A DNA stretch of 64,000 nt from Pogostemon cablin (taxonomy: Eukaryota; Streptophyta; Magnoliopsida; Lamiales; Lamiaceae), in NCBI GenBank assembly GCA_023678885.1, contig CM042972.1, positions 12,358,501-12,422,500 of the forward strand, given 5' to 3'. Numbering within the stretch: position 1 is the stretch's first letter; each line of letters opens with the position of its first letter. Below, piece by piece: positions 48,119 through 59,604 of this stretch. The position numbers and the translations under genes were made by a program. Under the pieces are notes generated by a model. That model made no database searches. It was not told where the DNA came from and saw only the letters and a list, made by a program, of their open reading frames with translations.

Positions 48119-49345
48119 TTACAATGTTCGATCCAAAATGTGCTTGCTGAAATAAGTCACAGGCTGCTTCTCTTGCATCAGTACAACCCCAATCCATCTT
48201 CCGGAGGCATCACATTCAATCACAAATGGCTTCGAAAAATCAGGCATATGCAACACGAGGCTGTGGTGAGTGCTTTTTTTAGAGATTGATAAGATGACTC
48301 TGCTTCTGTTGAACAACTTAAGTTGTAGATTGTCCTTTATAATTAAGCATGGCGACAAGAGGTGCTGCAATCTTTCCATACCCTTGTATAAACATACAAT
48401 AATACCACGTAAGGCCCCAAAAACCTTATAGACTGTGGGGTGTCGAAGGTGTAGGCCATTGCCGGATGGACTGACCTTAGATGGGTCCATACACACTCTT
48501 TCACCCGAGACCACATGACCCAAGTACTCGACATTGGAGGTTCCCAAAATGCATTTCTTGGGATTGATAACCAAGGAATGTGTGTGTAGAAACCTGGAAT
48601 GTTTGACGGAGTTGGTGCAGATTACTAGACCATGAGGGGTTGTAGACCAAGATATCGTCAAAGATAACTAGAGCGAACTTTCGCAGAAATGGTCTAAAAC
48701 ATCATTTATTAGGTATTGAAAAGTAGCAGGAGCATTTATGTGACCAAAGAGCATAACCAGAAACTAATAATGGCCAGTGTGAGCAAGAAAGGCTGTCTTA
48801 GGTGTATCATCCGGTGCAATGCGAATCTGGTGGTACCCCGCAGGAAGATCCAATTTTCTAAACCATCAAGTCTTATATAACTCATCTAGTAATTCTTAAA
48901 TAACAAGAATGTGATAGTTATCAGGGACTGTAACCTTGTTAAGAGCACGATAATCCATACAAAACCTCAAAGACCAATCTTTCATGCGGACCAACAACAC
49001 CGAACTCGAGTACGGGCTACAACTAGGTTGAATGGTACCTGCATCCAACATTTTGGCCACAAGTCTTTCAATTTCATCCTTTTGTACATGATTATATCAT
49101 TAAAGCCGAACTGAAATATGTTGTGCTCCAAAAATCAATGTGATCCGGTGATTATTATCCTATTGTGGAGGAAGACCCAAGAGAGGTTGTGAAATAGCAG
49201 GATACTCTGTCAACAAATGTTCAAGATTAGCTTGTTGATCGGTGGATAATGATGATGAGCTTTCGAATTGGGTTAAAGAGGTATTGCTCATCGTAGCCCA
49301 AAGAAACCAACACCCATCAATCAAGGAAGTCAATTCACCATGCAT
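48119..49345 (-). pseudogene. Gypsy reverse transcriptase / RNase H, decayed
   Basis: This enzyme copies element RNA into DNA. From the N-terminal side on the minus strand: LEHLLTEYPAISQPLLGLPP (about 49160-49230); the palm motifs KLDLPAGYHQIRIAPDDTPK (about 48790-48860); and FDDILVY, the catalytic Asp pair, near 48645-48665 in a different frame. Then NPKKCILGTSNVEYLGHVVS (about 48500-48570), and the RNase H start FVIECDASGRWIGVVLMQEK (about 48160-48230). The frame 48119-48661 is open. Stops lie in the fingers and palm part (for example in HTGHY* near 48770). The product cannot be functional. Confidence 0.88.
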
Positions 49346-49639
49346 ACATTCCTAGCGCGTAAGTAAGGAATCCTCACATAATCTTAATGTGGAGTCTCTA
49401 ATCATAAACTCCATTGTTAGGTTGTCCAGTTGGCCTTGACATCTCCCAATGAAGATTGTCAATGAAACCTAAAATAACATCCACACTAGGTGAGTGGGTA
49501 CACATAGCAATTAATAAGAAATGTATACGAATCAAAATGAATAGGTACCACTCTACAAATCCCTTGTGGTTGGACTTGGGAACCATCGCCCAAGGTCACC
49601 TTATAGTGTGTGGTAGGATCAATGATCAGCCCTATCTTC

Positions 49640-49790
49640 CATGCTACAAATTCAGAGAGAGATAATGGCTGGCCCCACTGTCAATCATAGTGAGAAGTCG
49701 GTGATCACCAACCCTGCTGAAAAGCTTTAATGTGTGGGGTCCATCAAACCCATTTGAAGACAACCTCTAAAGGTGAAGTAATTTTAGTTC
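49640..49790 (-). pseudogene. Gypsy aspartic protease remnant
   Basis: A minus-strand frame reads LLTMIDSGASHYLSLNL, with the retroviral-type D-S-G active-site triad (about 49655-49705), followed by a stop. It lies between gag and RT as expected. The flanking sequence is in other frames. Confidence 0.75.
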
Positions 49791-50216
49791 TAGTGTGGAA
49801 TTACTATGATTTTCTTGAGAAAAATCATCCAAGAAGTATCAACAGCATAATCCTCATTTAACTCATCAGTGGAGGGCTCGAGTACAAACACCAAATGTTT
49901 CAAAGAACACTTACGTAGCAGGCTATAGGCTATACAGAAACATTTCCCCTTCGCTCGATAATCTCTTGCCTCATCTACCATGAGGTGGTGGGTAATTCTG
50001 GTAAAACAGGAAGATGAAGAAGCACTCTGGGATAAAGTAGGCTTGGGTGGCAGTGGAACCGAAGCAACTGATTGAGGATTCCAAGATTGTTAAGGAATAC
50101 GAAGAGGTGGAGGTGGACGAGAATAATTGGTTTTTCCAAAAGAAAGAGATGGCTTGTTTTCTTAAGAAATGCAACATGCAGCTCTAATGGCAGTAAATAC
50201 ATCTGCTAATTCCAAG

Positions 50217-50827
50217 TCAGGAATGCAATCGCGGATTAACTCTTGGTGTTCCCCCAAAAAATTCCCAAGTATTATTCAGAAGGGAGAGAAGGAAATTGGC
50301 GACACGTTCTTCAAATAATGCAACATAGTCATCAACTATGCTGGTCTGGCGTGTTAGTTGCATAGCTTCATAGGCATTAATAGAAGAGGTATTACCAAAA
50401 TGCAACATGAGTTCACCAGAAAATAGAGACTAATCAATAGATGCGTTGCACCGAAGTATCCATTGTGCCATGAACATAGCACGACCAGACATATCAATTT
50501 TACACGATCCCCATGGTCTATGTGGTGAACCAAGAAGAACTGATCAGCCTCTGCAAGCCATGCAATGGGATCTGAACCATCAAACATGGGTAGGCCCATT
50601 TTTGGAAGAGTTGCAGTAATGGAAGAGGTTACTCCGAATTTGGTAGTCGAGGTTTTCATGGCAGTGCACTTGCATAAAACTAAAGCAGGTGATGGAGGGG
50701 AAGATGGATGTTTCCCACTCGATGCAGAGGTGGCGTCATGAGTAGTAGGTGTTGGTACTGCTGAGCCCATGTTGGACACATCTGTTCCTTCTAATCTCTT
50801 GAGTAACAAGACTAGTTTCGCCTCCAT
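50217..50827 (-). pseudogene. Gypsy gag, decayed
   Basis: The minus-strand ATG at 50827 opens MEAKLVLLLKRLEGTDVSN and a Ser/Pro/Thr-rich linker. KMGLPMFDGSDPIAWLAEAD and QFFLVHHIDHGDRVKL follow, the start of the plant Ty3/gypsy gag domain. Near 50480-50400 the frame is lost. The next frame (50217-50408) has NAYEAMQLTRQTSIVDDYVA and LFEERVANF, the conserved later part of the same domain. The zinc knuckle is not clearly seen. The start lies 139 bp inside the right LTR. Confidence 0.87.
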
Positions 50828-50965
50828 ACCTCACACTGAAGATACCAGCCCATTATCTATAGATCCTTATTCATTCAATACCATTTGGAATTCGCCAATA
50901 GATTTCTCCATCGCATCACAATGCTCCTTTGCACTCATGGTGAAAGGAGGGCAGGTCGGACCAAT

Positions 50966-51228
50966 TAATAGAGTTAATCTATAAGCGAGATATGATAATA
51001 AGATTTAAACTCCTCCGAATCCTGCCAAAAGCTTATTTCTATAATATGGCGAATACACTCAAATGAGAAGAGATCCCCAATTAAATATGTTTCAAACGAC
51101 AATAACTAACCTTAGTGGGCCCATGCACAAAGCTCATCTAATAATTACTAGTGGGTCATAAAGCCCATTTAATTAATCTTCAATTTCTTTTTGGATGCTT
51201 CTTATATACAATCAGAGAAGGTGTATCA
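50966..51228 (-). repeat. 5' LTR of the gypsy element
   Basis: 263 bp, intact, ending TGTATCA before the target duplication GTGTG. Its inner end has decayed from TGATACAG to TAATAGAG. On the minus strand the LTR is followed by ATTGGTCCGACCTGCC, a TGG-starting candidate primer-binding site. Confidence 0.9.
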
Positions 51229-51865
51229 GTGTGATCTTAGGACAAAAACATCAGTCACTCAAAAACAAATATGAAGAAAGGTGGAAAAACATGACAGTAA
51301 ACGAAAGAAAAGATTAGTCAGTATTGCCACATTAGAGGGCACATCCATCCTAAATGTTACAACATATAGTATGACATATCTATTTGCAATATTCGCACAT
51401 GGAACTCTCAAGGAATTTCCTCGAATAAAATTGTGTTCGAACTGAAAGAGAAGATGGAAGAATTCACCTGCCTAACCACTGTATTCGGATTACGATCTGG
51501 CTTATAGAAGTATTGGTACTTTGTCAACGGGTGCTCTAAACACATGACCAGATAAGAAACATTTATTGAGAACAGTCATAGTACATGACAACCGTATTAT
51601 CTTTTGTGATGGAGAAAGTAACCATGTGATTGGAAGCGGCACACTCAACTACAAAGGATTGACCAAGGTTAATCTAATTAGCATTAGTAACAATGTGACC
51701 AAAATATGCACGCATGGTTCACTAAAGACAAGTGTTCAATTATTGATGCTAACAATGTTTGTGTTCTTTCTCGAACCCCTTCCTCAAATAATTGTTATTT
51801 ACTTGATACTGAAAATTCTTGTATGCAGGTCAAAATGGATGAACTCGAAGTGAGGCATTAGAAAC
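51229..51865 (+). pseudogene. Copia zinc knuckle, protease and pre-integrase remnant
   Basis: This continues the copia element after the gypsy insertion. CHIRGHIHPKCYN near 51330-51365 is a zinc-knuckle remnant lacking its first Cys. WYFVNGCSKHMT near 51507-51545 is the copia protease site, in which the catalytic Asp-Ser has become Val-Asn. VVHDNRIIFxDGESNHVIGS-like text (51575-51640) and LNYKGLTKVNLISISN lead into the pre-integrase region. Frames shift several times. Homology fades by about 51865. Confidence 0.8.
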
Positions 51866-52261
51866 TCGACTGTGCATGTTAAAATGGATTAATATAAATA
51901 TATTTTAAAATAAAATAAGTTTTGTGTATGTGAAATTGTCTCATTGTAAGACTGTTTTATTTATTTTTCATTACTTATCTCTATTTATGATATGTATCAC
52001 TTTTCATAATTCAACAAATTATTTATGAGAAATTTTACATTTATCATGTGTTACTTTTTAATAAAAATATTTTGGTGTTTTTATAGGTCTGAAGGAATCC
52101 ATTATGTGAACCACTTAAGCCTTTGCCTTTAAAGTAAAATAAAATATAATATCATCAATTACTAAATTAATTTATCAATTAGATACTGCTACACAAATAT
52201 TCCTAGATTCATGACAGGTTTACAAGAGAAAAACTTGTTAGGAATATAATCTTGCATGATT
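51866..52261. other. Spacer between copia relic and pararetrovirus copy
   Basis: AT-rich. It includes TGTGAAATTGTCTCATTGTA and TATCACTTTTCATAATTCA, related to the GTCTCAC/GTGATA family at 21.7 and 23.3 kb. No gene is seen. Confidence 0.4.
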
Positions 52262-53242
52262 GATTTGGAAAGTGGAAATCTATAAAACTATCAAGTATAT
52301 CAATTAAGTACTTTTGAGAAATTAGGTTTAAAACATATAGTTAAAACTACTGAAGAATAAGTTTCATTAGATAATAATGAGATGATAATAAAATTACTAT
52401 CTGAAAAAGATATAAGTGCTTATAGTCAGACGCATAAATTCCTTCATATAGGATTAGTACAGATTGCATTCAAATCTTTAACATTAACGGGACAACCAGA
52501 AAGTTTTATAGCAGCTTTAAGCGATGGTAGAAATTTGAATTGAAAACAATCTTTAATGGGTATTATACAATCCAACTTGACAAATGGACCAATTTATTTT
52601 AATGGTTATCCTAATTTGCAATTATCTTTGTCTGATGTTAATATACTTGATGCTTTAAAATTAAATGTTAAAACACATGGTTATAATTATATTCCGGGAA
52701 CAGAGGTTATTTGTATCTGTTACAGAATATACTATAAACCATTATTTACATCGAATCCTCAATGAAAAAGAATTGATAAAATGAAAAATGAAACAATAAT
52801 AATTGAGACTAATTTAAATCGGTCTAATATTACGACCAGAAGACCTATTAAATGGGAAGAAATTGACTTTCCAGATAATTGGATTATAGAACAAGCTGTT
52901 CCTGTTCAATCACAGGTACAAAATCATAATAATATTATTATGAATATTGTTCAGAATATTGAAGGATCAGTTAATATACAATTTGAGACTAATAAGTCTT
53001 TTCAAAAATGTAATTCTATGAGAAATTATATTTCTCCAGTAGATTACAGGGTGGAAACACCTAGAGCCTCAACTTCTCAAATAAGAGAAGAAACAAATTC
53101 AGAAGAATTTACTTCTGCTACAGGTAATATTCCTGTAACAAGAAAATTATATGTTGACATAAATAATATTGTCAGAGAATCAAATACTTGTAATATTAAC
53201 GAGTCAGAACCGACAATGCCGGAAATGGATTTTTCGATTTAA
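52262..53242 (+). pseudogene. Pararetrovirus movement protein, decayed
   Basis: A 30K-superfamily movement protein enlarges plasmodesmata for cell-to-cell spread. Fragments: EKLGLKHIVKTTEE (about 52315), LLSEKDISAYSQ, then HIGLVQIAFKSLTLTGQ (about 52443-52495) with the conserved LTLTG-type strand. PESFIAALSDGRN follows, then a stop near 52541. GIIQSNLTNGPIYFNGYPNL follows (52558-52620). After a stop at 52763 the long C-terminal part is open from 52781 to 53242. Stops also occur near 52347. Compared with the minus copy, it has 48 extra bases at about 53058-53106. Confidence 0.8.
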
Positions 53243-53246
53243 TTTT

Positions 53247-55170
53247 ATGGATTTTTGTGAAAAAATAGATTTCAGTCCTGGCTCTAAAGCTAGAAAAATT
53301 ATTTTTGAAGAATTTAAAAATCAAGGTTATACACCTTTTAGAAAATGGTTTTTTGAGAAATTTACTCAAAATGAAATAATAAATTTTAAAGATGAGTTTT
53401 ATAAAACTTGTGAGAAAAAAATATATTAATACCTTTTGCGGCATGGTTTATGGATACTTATGTCAAGAGTTATATATCTATTTTAGAAAGAAATTATAAT
53501 TTGCAAAATGGTAAAGTTATGACAGGTATATATCCTCCACAAATGTCTTTCCATATGGAGAAGAATGTAAAAGTTCATAACTTTCTAGCTTTTGCTAAAC
53601 TTATAGAAGATTATACTATTCGGGTTACTTGTAAACATATCAATACTATGTTTAAAAATCAAAATTATACGAATTTGTTTCTTAATATAATAGGAGAACA
53701 AATACAGTCTATTCATGATAAACTGGATAAGATAATATCAGTTATTAATAAACCATGTGAGATTTATTTAAAAGAAAAAGAAGCTTCATCAAGTTTTCAA
53801 CTTCCTTCTGTTAAAATTGATTTGAAAGAAGCTTCACCAAGTTTTCGACCGCCTCCGGTTGTATCCAATTTTAAAATTAGACCTTTATATGATTTAGAAA
53901 AATTTCTTCAAGAAAAATTTGACAAATTAAGTATAAAGACTCCTGATAAAGAGTTATTTGATGATTTGATAGAGAATAATGATCATAAATAGGTTTTTCA
54001 AAATCAGATTAATAAAATCAATACTAAGTGGGCTGATAAGCCTATTCAGAATAAGTTCTATTATAATAGACCAACACCCATGGATATATTACATGAAGAA
54101 TATAATGATACATTTGGTATTATTTATTCTGGTAATAAGATCTATGAGTTGAATATTGATGGATCTTCCAATAAACAGATTTATAATACGGTACATAGAA
54201 TGCTTATGTACTCGAATATTTGTAAAAATAGCAATAATTCTGATAAATTATTGCGTCTATGATAGTAGCTGGATTTACTGGACAATTTAAAGGTTGGTGG
54301 GATAATTATTTAAATTCCCAAGATAGAGATAATATTCTCAACATGATAAAAGAAGAAGGTAATACCAGAGTTGAAAATGCAGTTTATAAACATGCAGTTA
54401 ATATAATTGAACACTTCACGGGAAGGTTCAGTGATAATAGTGATACTATTAGAACATTGTTACAAACACTGAGGTGTAAAACTCTATCTGACTTTAGATG
54501 GTACAAAGATACTTTCTTAAGCAGAGTGATGGAGTTGCCAGAATGTAATAACATTCATTGGAAGTCAAAATTTATTGACGGCCTTCCCAGCTTATTTGCT
54601 AAAAAGGTAAGAAAGACCCTAAAATGTAATAATATTATGATTCTTTATGAAAGTTGTACTTATGGAGTGTTAATAGACACTTGTATTCAAGAAGGATTAG
54701 CTTTATGCAATGATATAAAGCTGAATCAATAGAAAAAAAGACAAAATCTCGATGAGAGAAAACAGTTGGGAGAATTCTGCCAACAATTTGGTTTGGATAA
54801 TCCTTCATCCAGTAAAACTAAAACCAATAAAAAGGTTTATAAACCAAAGCATAGGAGATATTCTCTAAGATAGATTGAGAAAAAGAATAAAAGGAAAGAA
54901 GAGAGAATACAGAAAAAGCCTAATAGGTACAAGTAGAATAAAGAGAGATATTGTAAGCTATGTGGTAGATATGGTCATACCAAAAAATTCTGTTGGACAA
55001 AGAAAAAGATTAATAATCTTTAAATCCCTGATAATATTGAGGAGATAATTATACAAACTCTTGAAGAAAAGTCTGAGCCTGAAAAATCAGAATCAGAGTC
55101 TTCAAGCACTTCTAAATCAGAAGAGGAAATAATCAATAATTTGAATAATGAGGATATTTCCGACTCTGAA
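53247..55170 (+). pseudogene. Pararetrovirus capsid protein, decayed
   Basis: This region encodes the viral coat. The ATG at 53247 opens MDFCEKIDFSPG. A shift near 53430 leads to a long frame (53450-53992), then others at 54080-54262 and 54259-54732. The capsid core includes GWWDNYL (about 54290-54310) and LQTLRCKTLSDFRWYKD (about 54460-54515). A Lys-rich stretch and the zinc knuckle C-x2-C-x4-H-x4-C (CKLCGRYGHTKKFC, about 54950-54993) follow. An acidic Glu/Ser tail (about 55060-55160) completes it. In-frame stops include those at 53990, 54732, 54871 and 55021. Confidence 0.85.
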
Positions 55171-55176
55171 TAAGAA

Positions 55177-56084
55177 GTGCGTGAACCTTGTAAAAAAGGC
55201 TTAGTTTGTCCTAAAGAGGTCAATAATATTGATAATGAACAATCTGAGTTTTATAAGATTATGTCTCAATTCTCAGATATGACTATTAATGTTTTAACCT
55301 CTAATAATATCTTTGAGTTATTAAAAATGATTAAAGATCCTAGAATAAGGACTCAGATCATTGATGAGGTTAGTACCTTTGATGGTGCTTCCTCTTCTAA
55401 TAAAGAAGAAGAAGATTTGACTAATGAGATACTTAATAAAATAAGTCTTATAACATGACAGAAGTCATGATTCAGTTAAAAACAAAGTACCAGACTCAAA
55501 GAGACATATGTCTTCAAGATCTTCATAAAGAGATTAATAATCTTAGAGAAGAAATAAAATTATTAAAGAATAAGAATATTATTCAAGAATCTAGAATTTC
55601 TAGATTTGAAGAAATATCTAAAGGGAAAAGTATTTCTCAAAAGAATTCTGAGGTAGATAAACCTTGTATGTTTAATAAAACATTTCTCTCTACCATTGAG
55701 ATGGTTATATCCCAAAAATGGTATATCAAAATATCTTTATTGATTGATAATCATTATACAAAAATATTTATTGCCCTTATTGATAGTGGTGCAGATTTAA
55801 ATATTATACAGGAAGGAATAATACTTACCCGATATTTTCATAAAATCAGTCATACATTATGGCCTGCTAGAGGTGATAAACTCCAAATTGATTACAAGCT
55901 TCCTAAAGCTTATGTTTGTGTTAATAACAAATGTATTTCTCAAAGTTTTATACTTGCAAAAAATATTTCAAATAAGGTTATACTTGGTACTCCATTTTTA
56001 AATAATATTTATCCGATAAAAAAGATTGATAATAAAGGAATTATTGGTACTTTTAAAAATGATGATATTTTCTTGAATTTATAA
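55177..56084 (+). pseudogene. Pararetrovirus aspartic protease region
   Basis: The protease cleaves the viral polyprotein. A linker (55177-55458) with MSQFSDMTINVLTSN is followed, after a one-base shift at about 55457, by a coiled stretch. The protease proper is open to 56084: its active-site motif LIDSGADLNI lies at about 55776-55806, and LGTPF at about 55984-55998. The domain looks intact apart from its broken connection upstream and downstream (TAA at 56082-56084). Confidence 0.85.
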
Positions 56085-56168
56085 TTGAACTTTTTACAAA
56101 AGTTTTATATAATCTTTATGACAATATCAAAGCAAAACAGAATCAAATTAGTTTTTTAAAATAAGAGA

Positions 56169-57605
56169 TTGAAAAATCCTAGATTACAGGATAAAATCAG
56201 TCTTTTGAAAAACAAATTTTCATTAGAAATTTGTAATGATCATCCCAATGCTTTCTGGGATAGGAAAAAACATATTATTTCTTTACCTTATGATGATTCT
56301 TTTGATGAAAAGAATATTCCGACAAAGGTTAGACCTTGTCAAATGAATTATGAGTATTTAGAATTATGCAAAAAAAAAAGATTAAATCTTTGTTACAAAA
56401 AGGACTAATTAGTCATTCACAATCTCCGTGGTCATGTACTGCATTTTATGTTAATAAACATTCTGAAATAGAAAGAGGTGTACCAAGATTGGTTATTAAT
56501 TATAAACACTTGAATAAAGTTTTGAAATGGATTAGACATCCTATTCCTAATAAAAAGGATTTATTAGATAGACTTTATGATAGTTTGATATTTTCAAAAA
56601 TTGATTTAAAGTCAGGATATTGGCAGATACAGATTAATAAATCTGATAGATATAAAACAACATTTAATGTTCTAATAGGACATTATGAATGGAATGTGAT
56701 GCCATTTGATTTGAAGAATGCTCCTTCTGAATTTTAGAAGATCATGAATGATATTTTTACTCCTTATAGTGAGTTTATAATTGTTTATATTGATGATATA
56801 CTTGTTTATTCCAAGAGTATTGAAATGCATTTTAAACATTTGCATATTTTTAAATCATTGATTATTCAGAATGGATTAGTTATATCTAAACCTAAAATGG
56901 AATTATTTCAGACAAGGATTAGATTTAATGGTCATACTATTGAAAAAGGAAATATTATTCCTATTAATTGAAGTATAGAATTTTCTAATAAATTTCCTGA
57001 TGATATTACTGATAAAACTCAGTTACAGAGATTTTTAGGAAGTCTTAATTATATTGTTCCTTACTATAGTAATTTGGTTAAGAACACATCTATTTTATAT
57101 GATAGACTTATGAAAAATCCACCTTTGACTAATAGTCATACTGAGGCTGTTAAAAGGATTAAATCTCGTATTAAAACATTGCCTTGTTTAATGTTGAGTA
57201 ATCCAAATTGGAAAAAGGTTATAGAAACTGATGCTTATGATATAGGATTTGGTGGTGTTTTAACCCAGATCAACCCTGATACTAAACAAGCATATCTTGT
57301 TAGATTTCATTCTGGGAAATAGAATGATTCTCAGAAAAATTATGCTACTATTGCTAAAAAATTCTTGCTATTATCAAATGTGTTTTGAAATTTCAAGATG
57401 ATTTATATAATCAGAAATTTACTATTGTTACAGACTGCAATGCAGCCAAATTTATATTTCAAAAGGATTTTAAACATGATGTTTCTAAGCAAATGTTTGC
57501 TAGTTAGCAGACTCATTTATCCCATTTTGATTTTGAAATTGTTTATAAAAAAGGTGAAGAAAATAGTCTTCTAGATTTTCTAACTCGTGAATATTTTCAG
57601 GAATG
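56169..57605 (+). pseudogene. Pararetrovirus reverse transcriptase / RNase H
   Basis: This polymerase copies pregenomic RNA into DNA. The frame has NAFWDRKK near 56250, SPWSCTAFYV near 56427 and RLVINYKHLN near 56490. FSKIDLKSGYWQIQI (about 56600-56640) and the catalytic YIDDILVYSKS (about 56787-56819) follow. Stops occur at 56737, 56971 and 57322. RNase H begins ETDAYDIGFGGVLTQ (about 57227), with Tyr where Ser is common, and ends near DFLTREYF (57575-57600). An extra frameshift lies near 57060. The enzyme is inactive in this copy. Confidence 0.9.
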
Positions 57606-58870
57606 AATACACGAGACAAAGAAAATTCCCTTATAGAGGAAGAGGTGGAAGAGGAATTAGACCTGAGATTATATCTCAACATGGTAACAGAAAGCTAATA
57701 GCAATGAACCATGATACAGAGTATGAAGAATTCCTTGAATACAAAAGGAATAAACAGCAAAAACCAAAAGAAGAAAGTGATACTTCTTCTTATGCCAAAG
57801 TGGTTGAAAATGAGGAATCCGATAATGTTGGATTTATAAAAAATGAATATAAAGAAATCATATTTCTTTTAGAAGAAAATGATTTAAAATGGATCAATGA
57901 TCCTTGGACTTTAATACAAAGATATATGGATAATACATCCATGCCAATGAGGACTTATAAGTCTCGATATTTTTATGAGCAGATATTGATTCAAAGTAGT
58001 TCTTGTGAAATTACCCATTTCACAGGTACTAATAATGAGATTTATAATTTCAGCAAAATAATTGTTAAAAAGGTAATATCCTTAGAAGATTGAGGAATTT
58101 CTCCATTAAGAGAAAGATAAGTTGTTAATAATAAATCAATTCCCATTAAATATAATTATTGGGATTATTGTGATGCCTTTATAAAGGTATTAAACTACGA
58201 AAATGATAAAAGAAACATTTTTGGTTTATCAAGATATGTTCAAATGTTTATAACAAAGAAATTCCACACAGGTTTATAAACTGGTTTTACTGTTTTGGTC
58301 CTACCCCTATAATTTTACCTGAAAAAATAAAAATTTCATTTGATAGATGGATTGATATATCCCCACAGCTTTTGAAAAAGCAAGACTTGAAATTATACAT
58401 TGAGGGTATAGCCTCATGTTACTTCTTTATTGAATTTTTGATTTCATGAATATTTAAATGGACTCCATAAATTGGTTATACAAATACAGGAATACCATGC
58501 TTATATCGCATATTTCATACCAAATTATGGGAAAGAGATAATGGATCTCATTGAAAGAAAAATAAAATCATATGATAATAATTACAGAGAAGTTCATACT
58601 CTTTCTCCATTTGATCATATCATGAGAAAATAAAAAACGAAGTCAGAAAATTTAACCAGAGAGCAGATGATATCTACATATATTGTAAAAATAAAAAAAG
58701 ATCTCATCTCTCAATTTGGAGAAGACAATAAGTCTGGTTCGACAACAATTGCATCTGAAAATATGCAAGATGCTCAAGACCCTAATGAAGTAGATATAGA
58801 CGAAATATTCGATGCCATCAAATATACATTAGTGGAGCAATTTATATCAGATATGGAAGCATCTTTCTAG
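57603..58870 (+). pseudogene. Pararetrovirus ORF2, decayed
   Basis: The first frame (57603 to about 58093) overlaps the RNase H end by a few bases and is open for about 160 codons. It is rich in Glu and Lys (EYEEFLEYKRNKQQK), then has SYAKVVENE, LEENDLKWINDPWTL and FTGTNNEIYNFSKIIVKKVI. After a stop at 58093 the text continues in several frames: YNYWDYCDAFIKVL near 58160-58200, a Trp/Phe-rich GPTPIILPEKI near 58297-58330, then DLKLYIEGIASCYFFIEF near 58387-58437. The last frame runs 58667-58870. Function is unknown; position after the polymerase matches ORF2 or inclusion-body genes of the family. I cannot tell these apart by eye. Confidence 0.6.
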
Positions 58871-58984
58871 TCATTTCCTCCAGAAAAATAAAGAAAGAGT
58901 GGTAGACAAAGACCCGAAAAACTGGAAAACAAAAACAGTAGATTACTGTTTACTTTTTGAAAAATCGGACACAAAACAGTAGAT

Positions 58985-59235
58985 TAATGTACATTTTTTA
59001 ACATACTGTAGCTCACTGTAGCACTTTTCACTGTACACTGTAGCACTTTATACGGTGCACTTTTGACTTTTTGTAAAGTTTTTACCGTGTAATACGCGCT
59101 TTCTTCTGCCTACATAAGCAGAAGTTTGGAATGAGAGGAGGGCATCGATCAGAAACCTTTTCTTCTGATTACTCTTATAGCTCATGTGTTGAGCAACCCC
59201 CCTTTTTGTAAATTAAACAGTTTATATTAATAAAG
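58985..59235 (+). promoter_or_regulatory. Pararetrovirus promoter and poly(A) region
   Basis: ACTGTAGC occurs three times (about 59005-59060), alternating with CACTTTT text, as an enhancer-like repeat. TACATAAGCAGAAG near 59111 is a plausible TATA element. It is followed about 110 bp later by AATAAA (59229-59234). In these viruses the pregenomic RNA starts after such a box and ends after the poly(A) signal on the second pass, which gives terminal redundancy. Confidence 0.55.
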
Positions 59236-59604
59236 ATCTACTTCTACTGATAAAATTTTGTAAGTATTTACAGTTTTTATTTTATTTTGTATTTATTTAG
59301 TTTTAATTATGTTCATATTTAGCCTAATAGGCTAAATACTTCATGTGTTGATTCATAAACTACTAATTATGCTAGCATGACTTTAATATGATTTATGACT
59401 AGGATATACTAATATGAATAAAAAAGGTTAGATAGAAAATAACTGGCCTTATAAGTTGAATGATGCCTAAAATATGTGGCTCCTGTCTGTAAGTCCAAAT
59501 TGTTAGCCATGTGTAAGGCATTGTTATGGGCATGTTTGAAGTATTTTTATTTTGGCAAGATTTTATTAATAGGCTGCCGGTTATATTTCTAATCAGTAAA
59601 ATGT
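59236..59604. other. Junction between the two pararetrovirus copies
   Basis: To about 59340 this is probably viral leader that follows the poly(A) signal, with the palindrome TAGCCTAATAGGCTA at 59319. From about 59400 to 59604 the minus-strand frame of the left-hand copy continues for some 65 codons, but the text no longer matches RNase H. This part is either host DNA or another viral segment joined there. Confidence 0.45.

Larger units (their letters stand above)
40255..51228 (-). mobile_element. Ty3/gypsy retrotransposon with internal insertions
   Basis: The outer ends are TGATACA (40255) and TGTATCA (51222-51228). The 5-bp target duplication GTGTG flanks them (40250-40254 and 51229-51233). 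Genes run on the minus strand in the order gag (50217-50827), protease (about 49640-49780), RT/RNase H (48119-49345) and integrase (about 46980-48050), which is the gypsy order. LTRs are 50966-51228 and 40255-41922. A purine tract (CCAGGGAGGCA on the minus strand, 41925-41935) lies next to the 3' LTR, as expected. The element is inflated by a 1.38-kb insertion in its left LTR and a 3-kb LTR element at 42229. Confidence 0.93.
37740..51865 (+). mobile_element. Ty1/copia retrotransposon relic, split by a gypsy element
   Basis: A primer-binding site (TGGTATCAAATC, 38500-38511, close to the initiator-Met tRNA site) shows where the 5' LTR ends. The LTR start is not visible by eye, and 37740 is an estimate. 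The interior carries gag (38640-40254) and resumes at 51229 with the gag zinc-knuckle/protease and pre-integrase region to about 51865. Integrase, RT, RNase H and the 3' LTR are missing. The gap is the Ty3/gypsy insertion 40255-51228. Confidence 0.8.
52262..59340 (+). mobile_element. Endogenous pararetrovirus (Caulimoviridae), + copy
   Basis: Viral domains lie in order: movement protein, capsid with zinc knuckle, aspartic protease, RT, RNase H, a second ORF, then a promoter and poly(A) region. No LTRs, integrase or target duplication are visible. This is the layout of a plant pararetrovirus integrated by illegitimate recombination. A long ORF1 followed by an ORF2 resembles Florendovirus/Petuvirus-like genomes; the genus is not certain. 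Stops and frameshifts occur in all genes, so it is a fossil. Confidence 0.9.
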
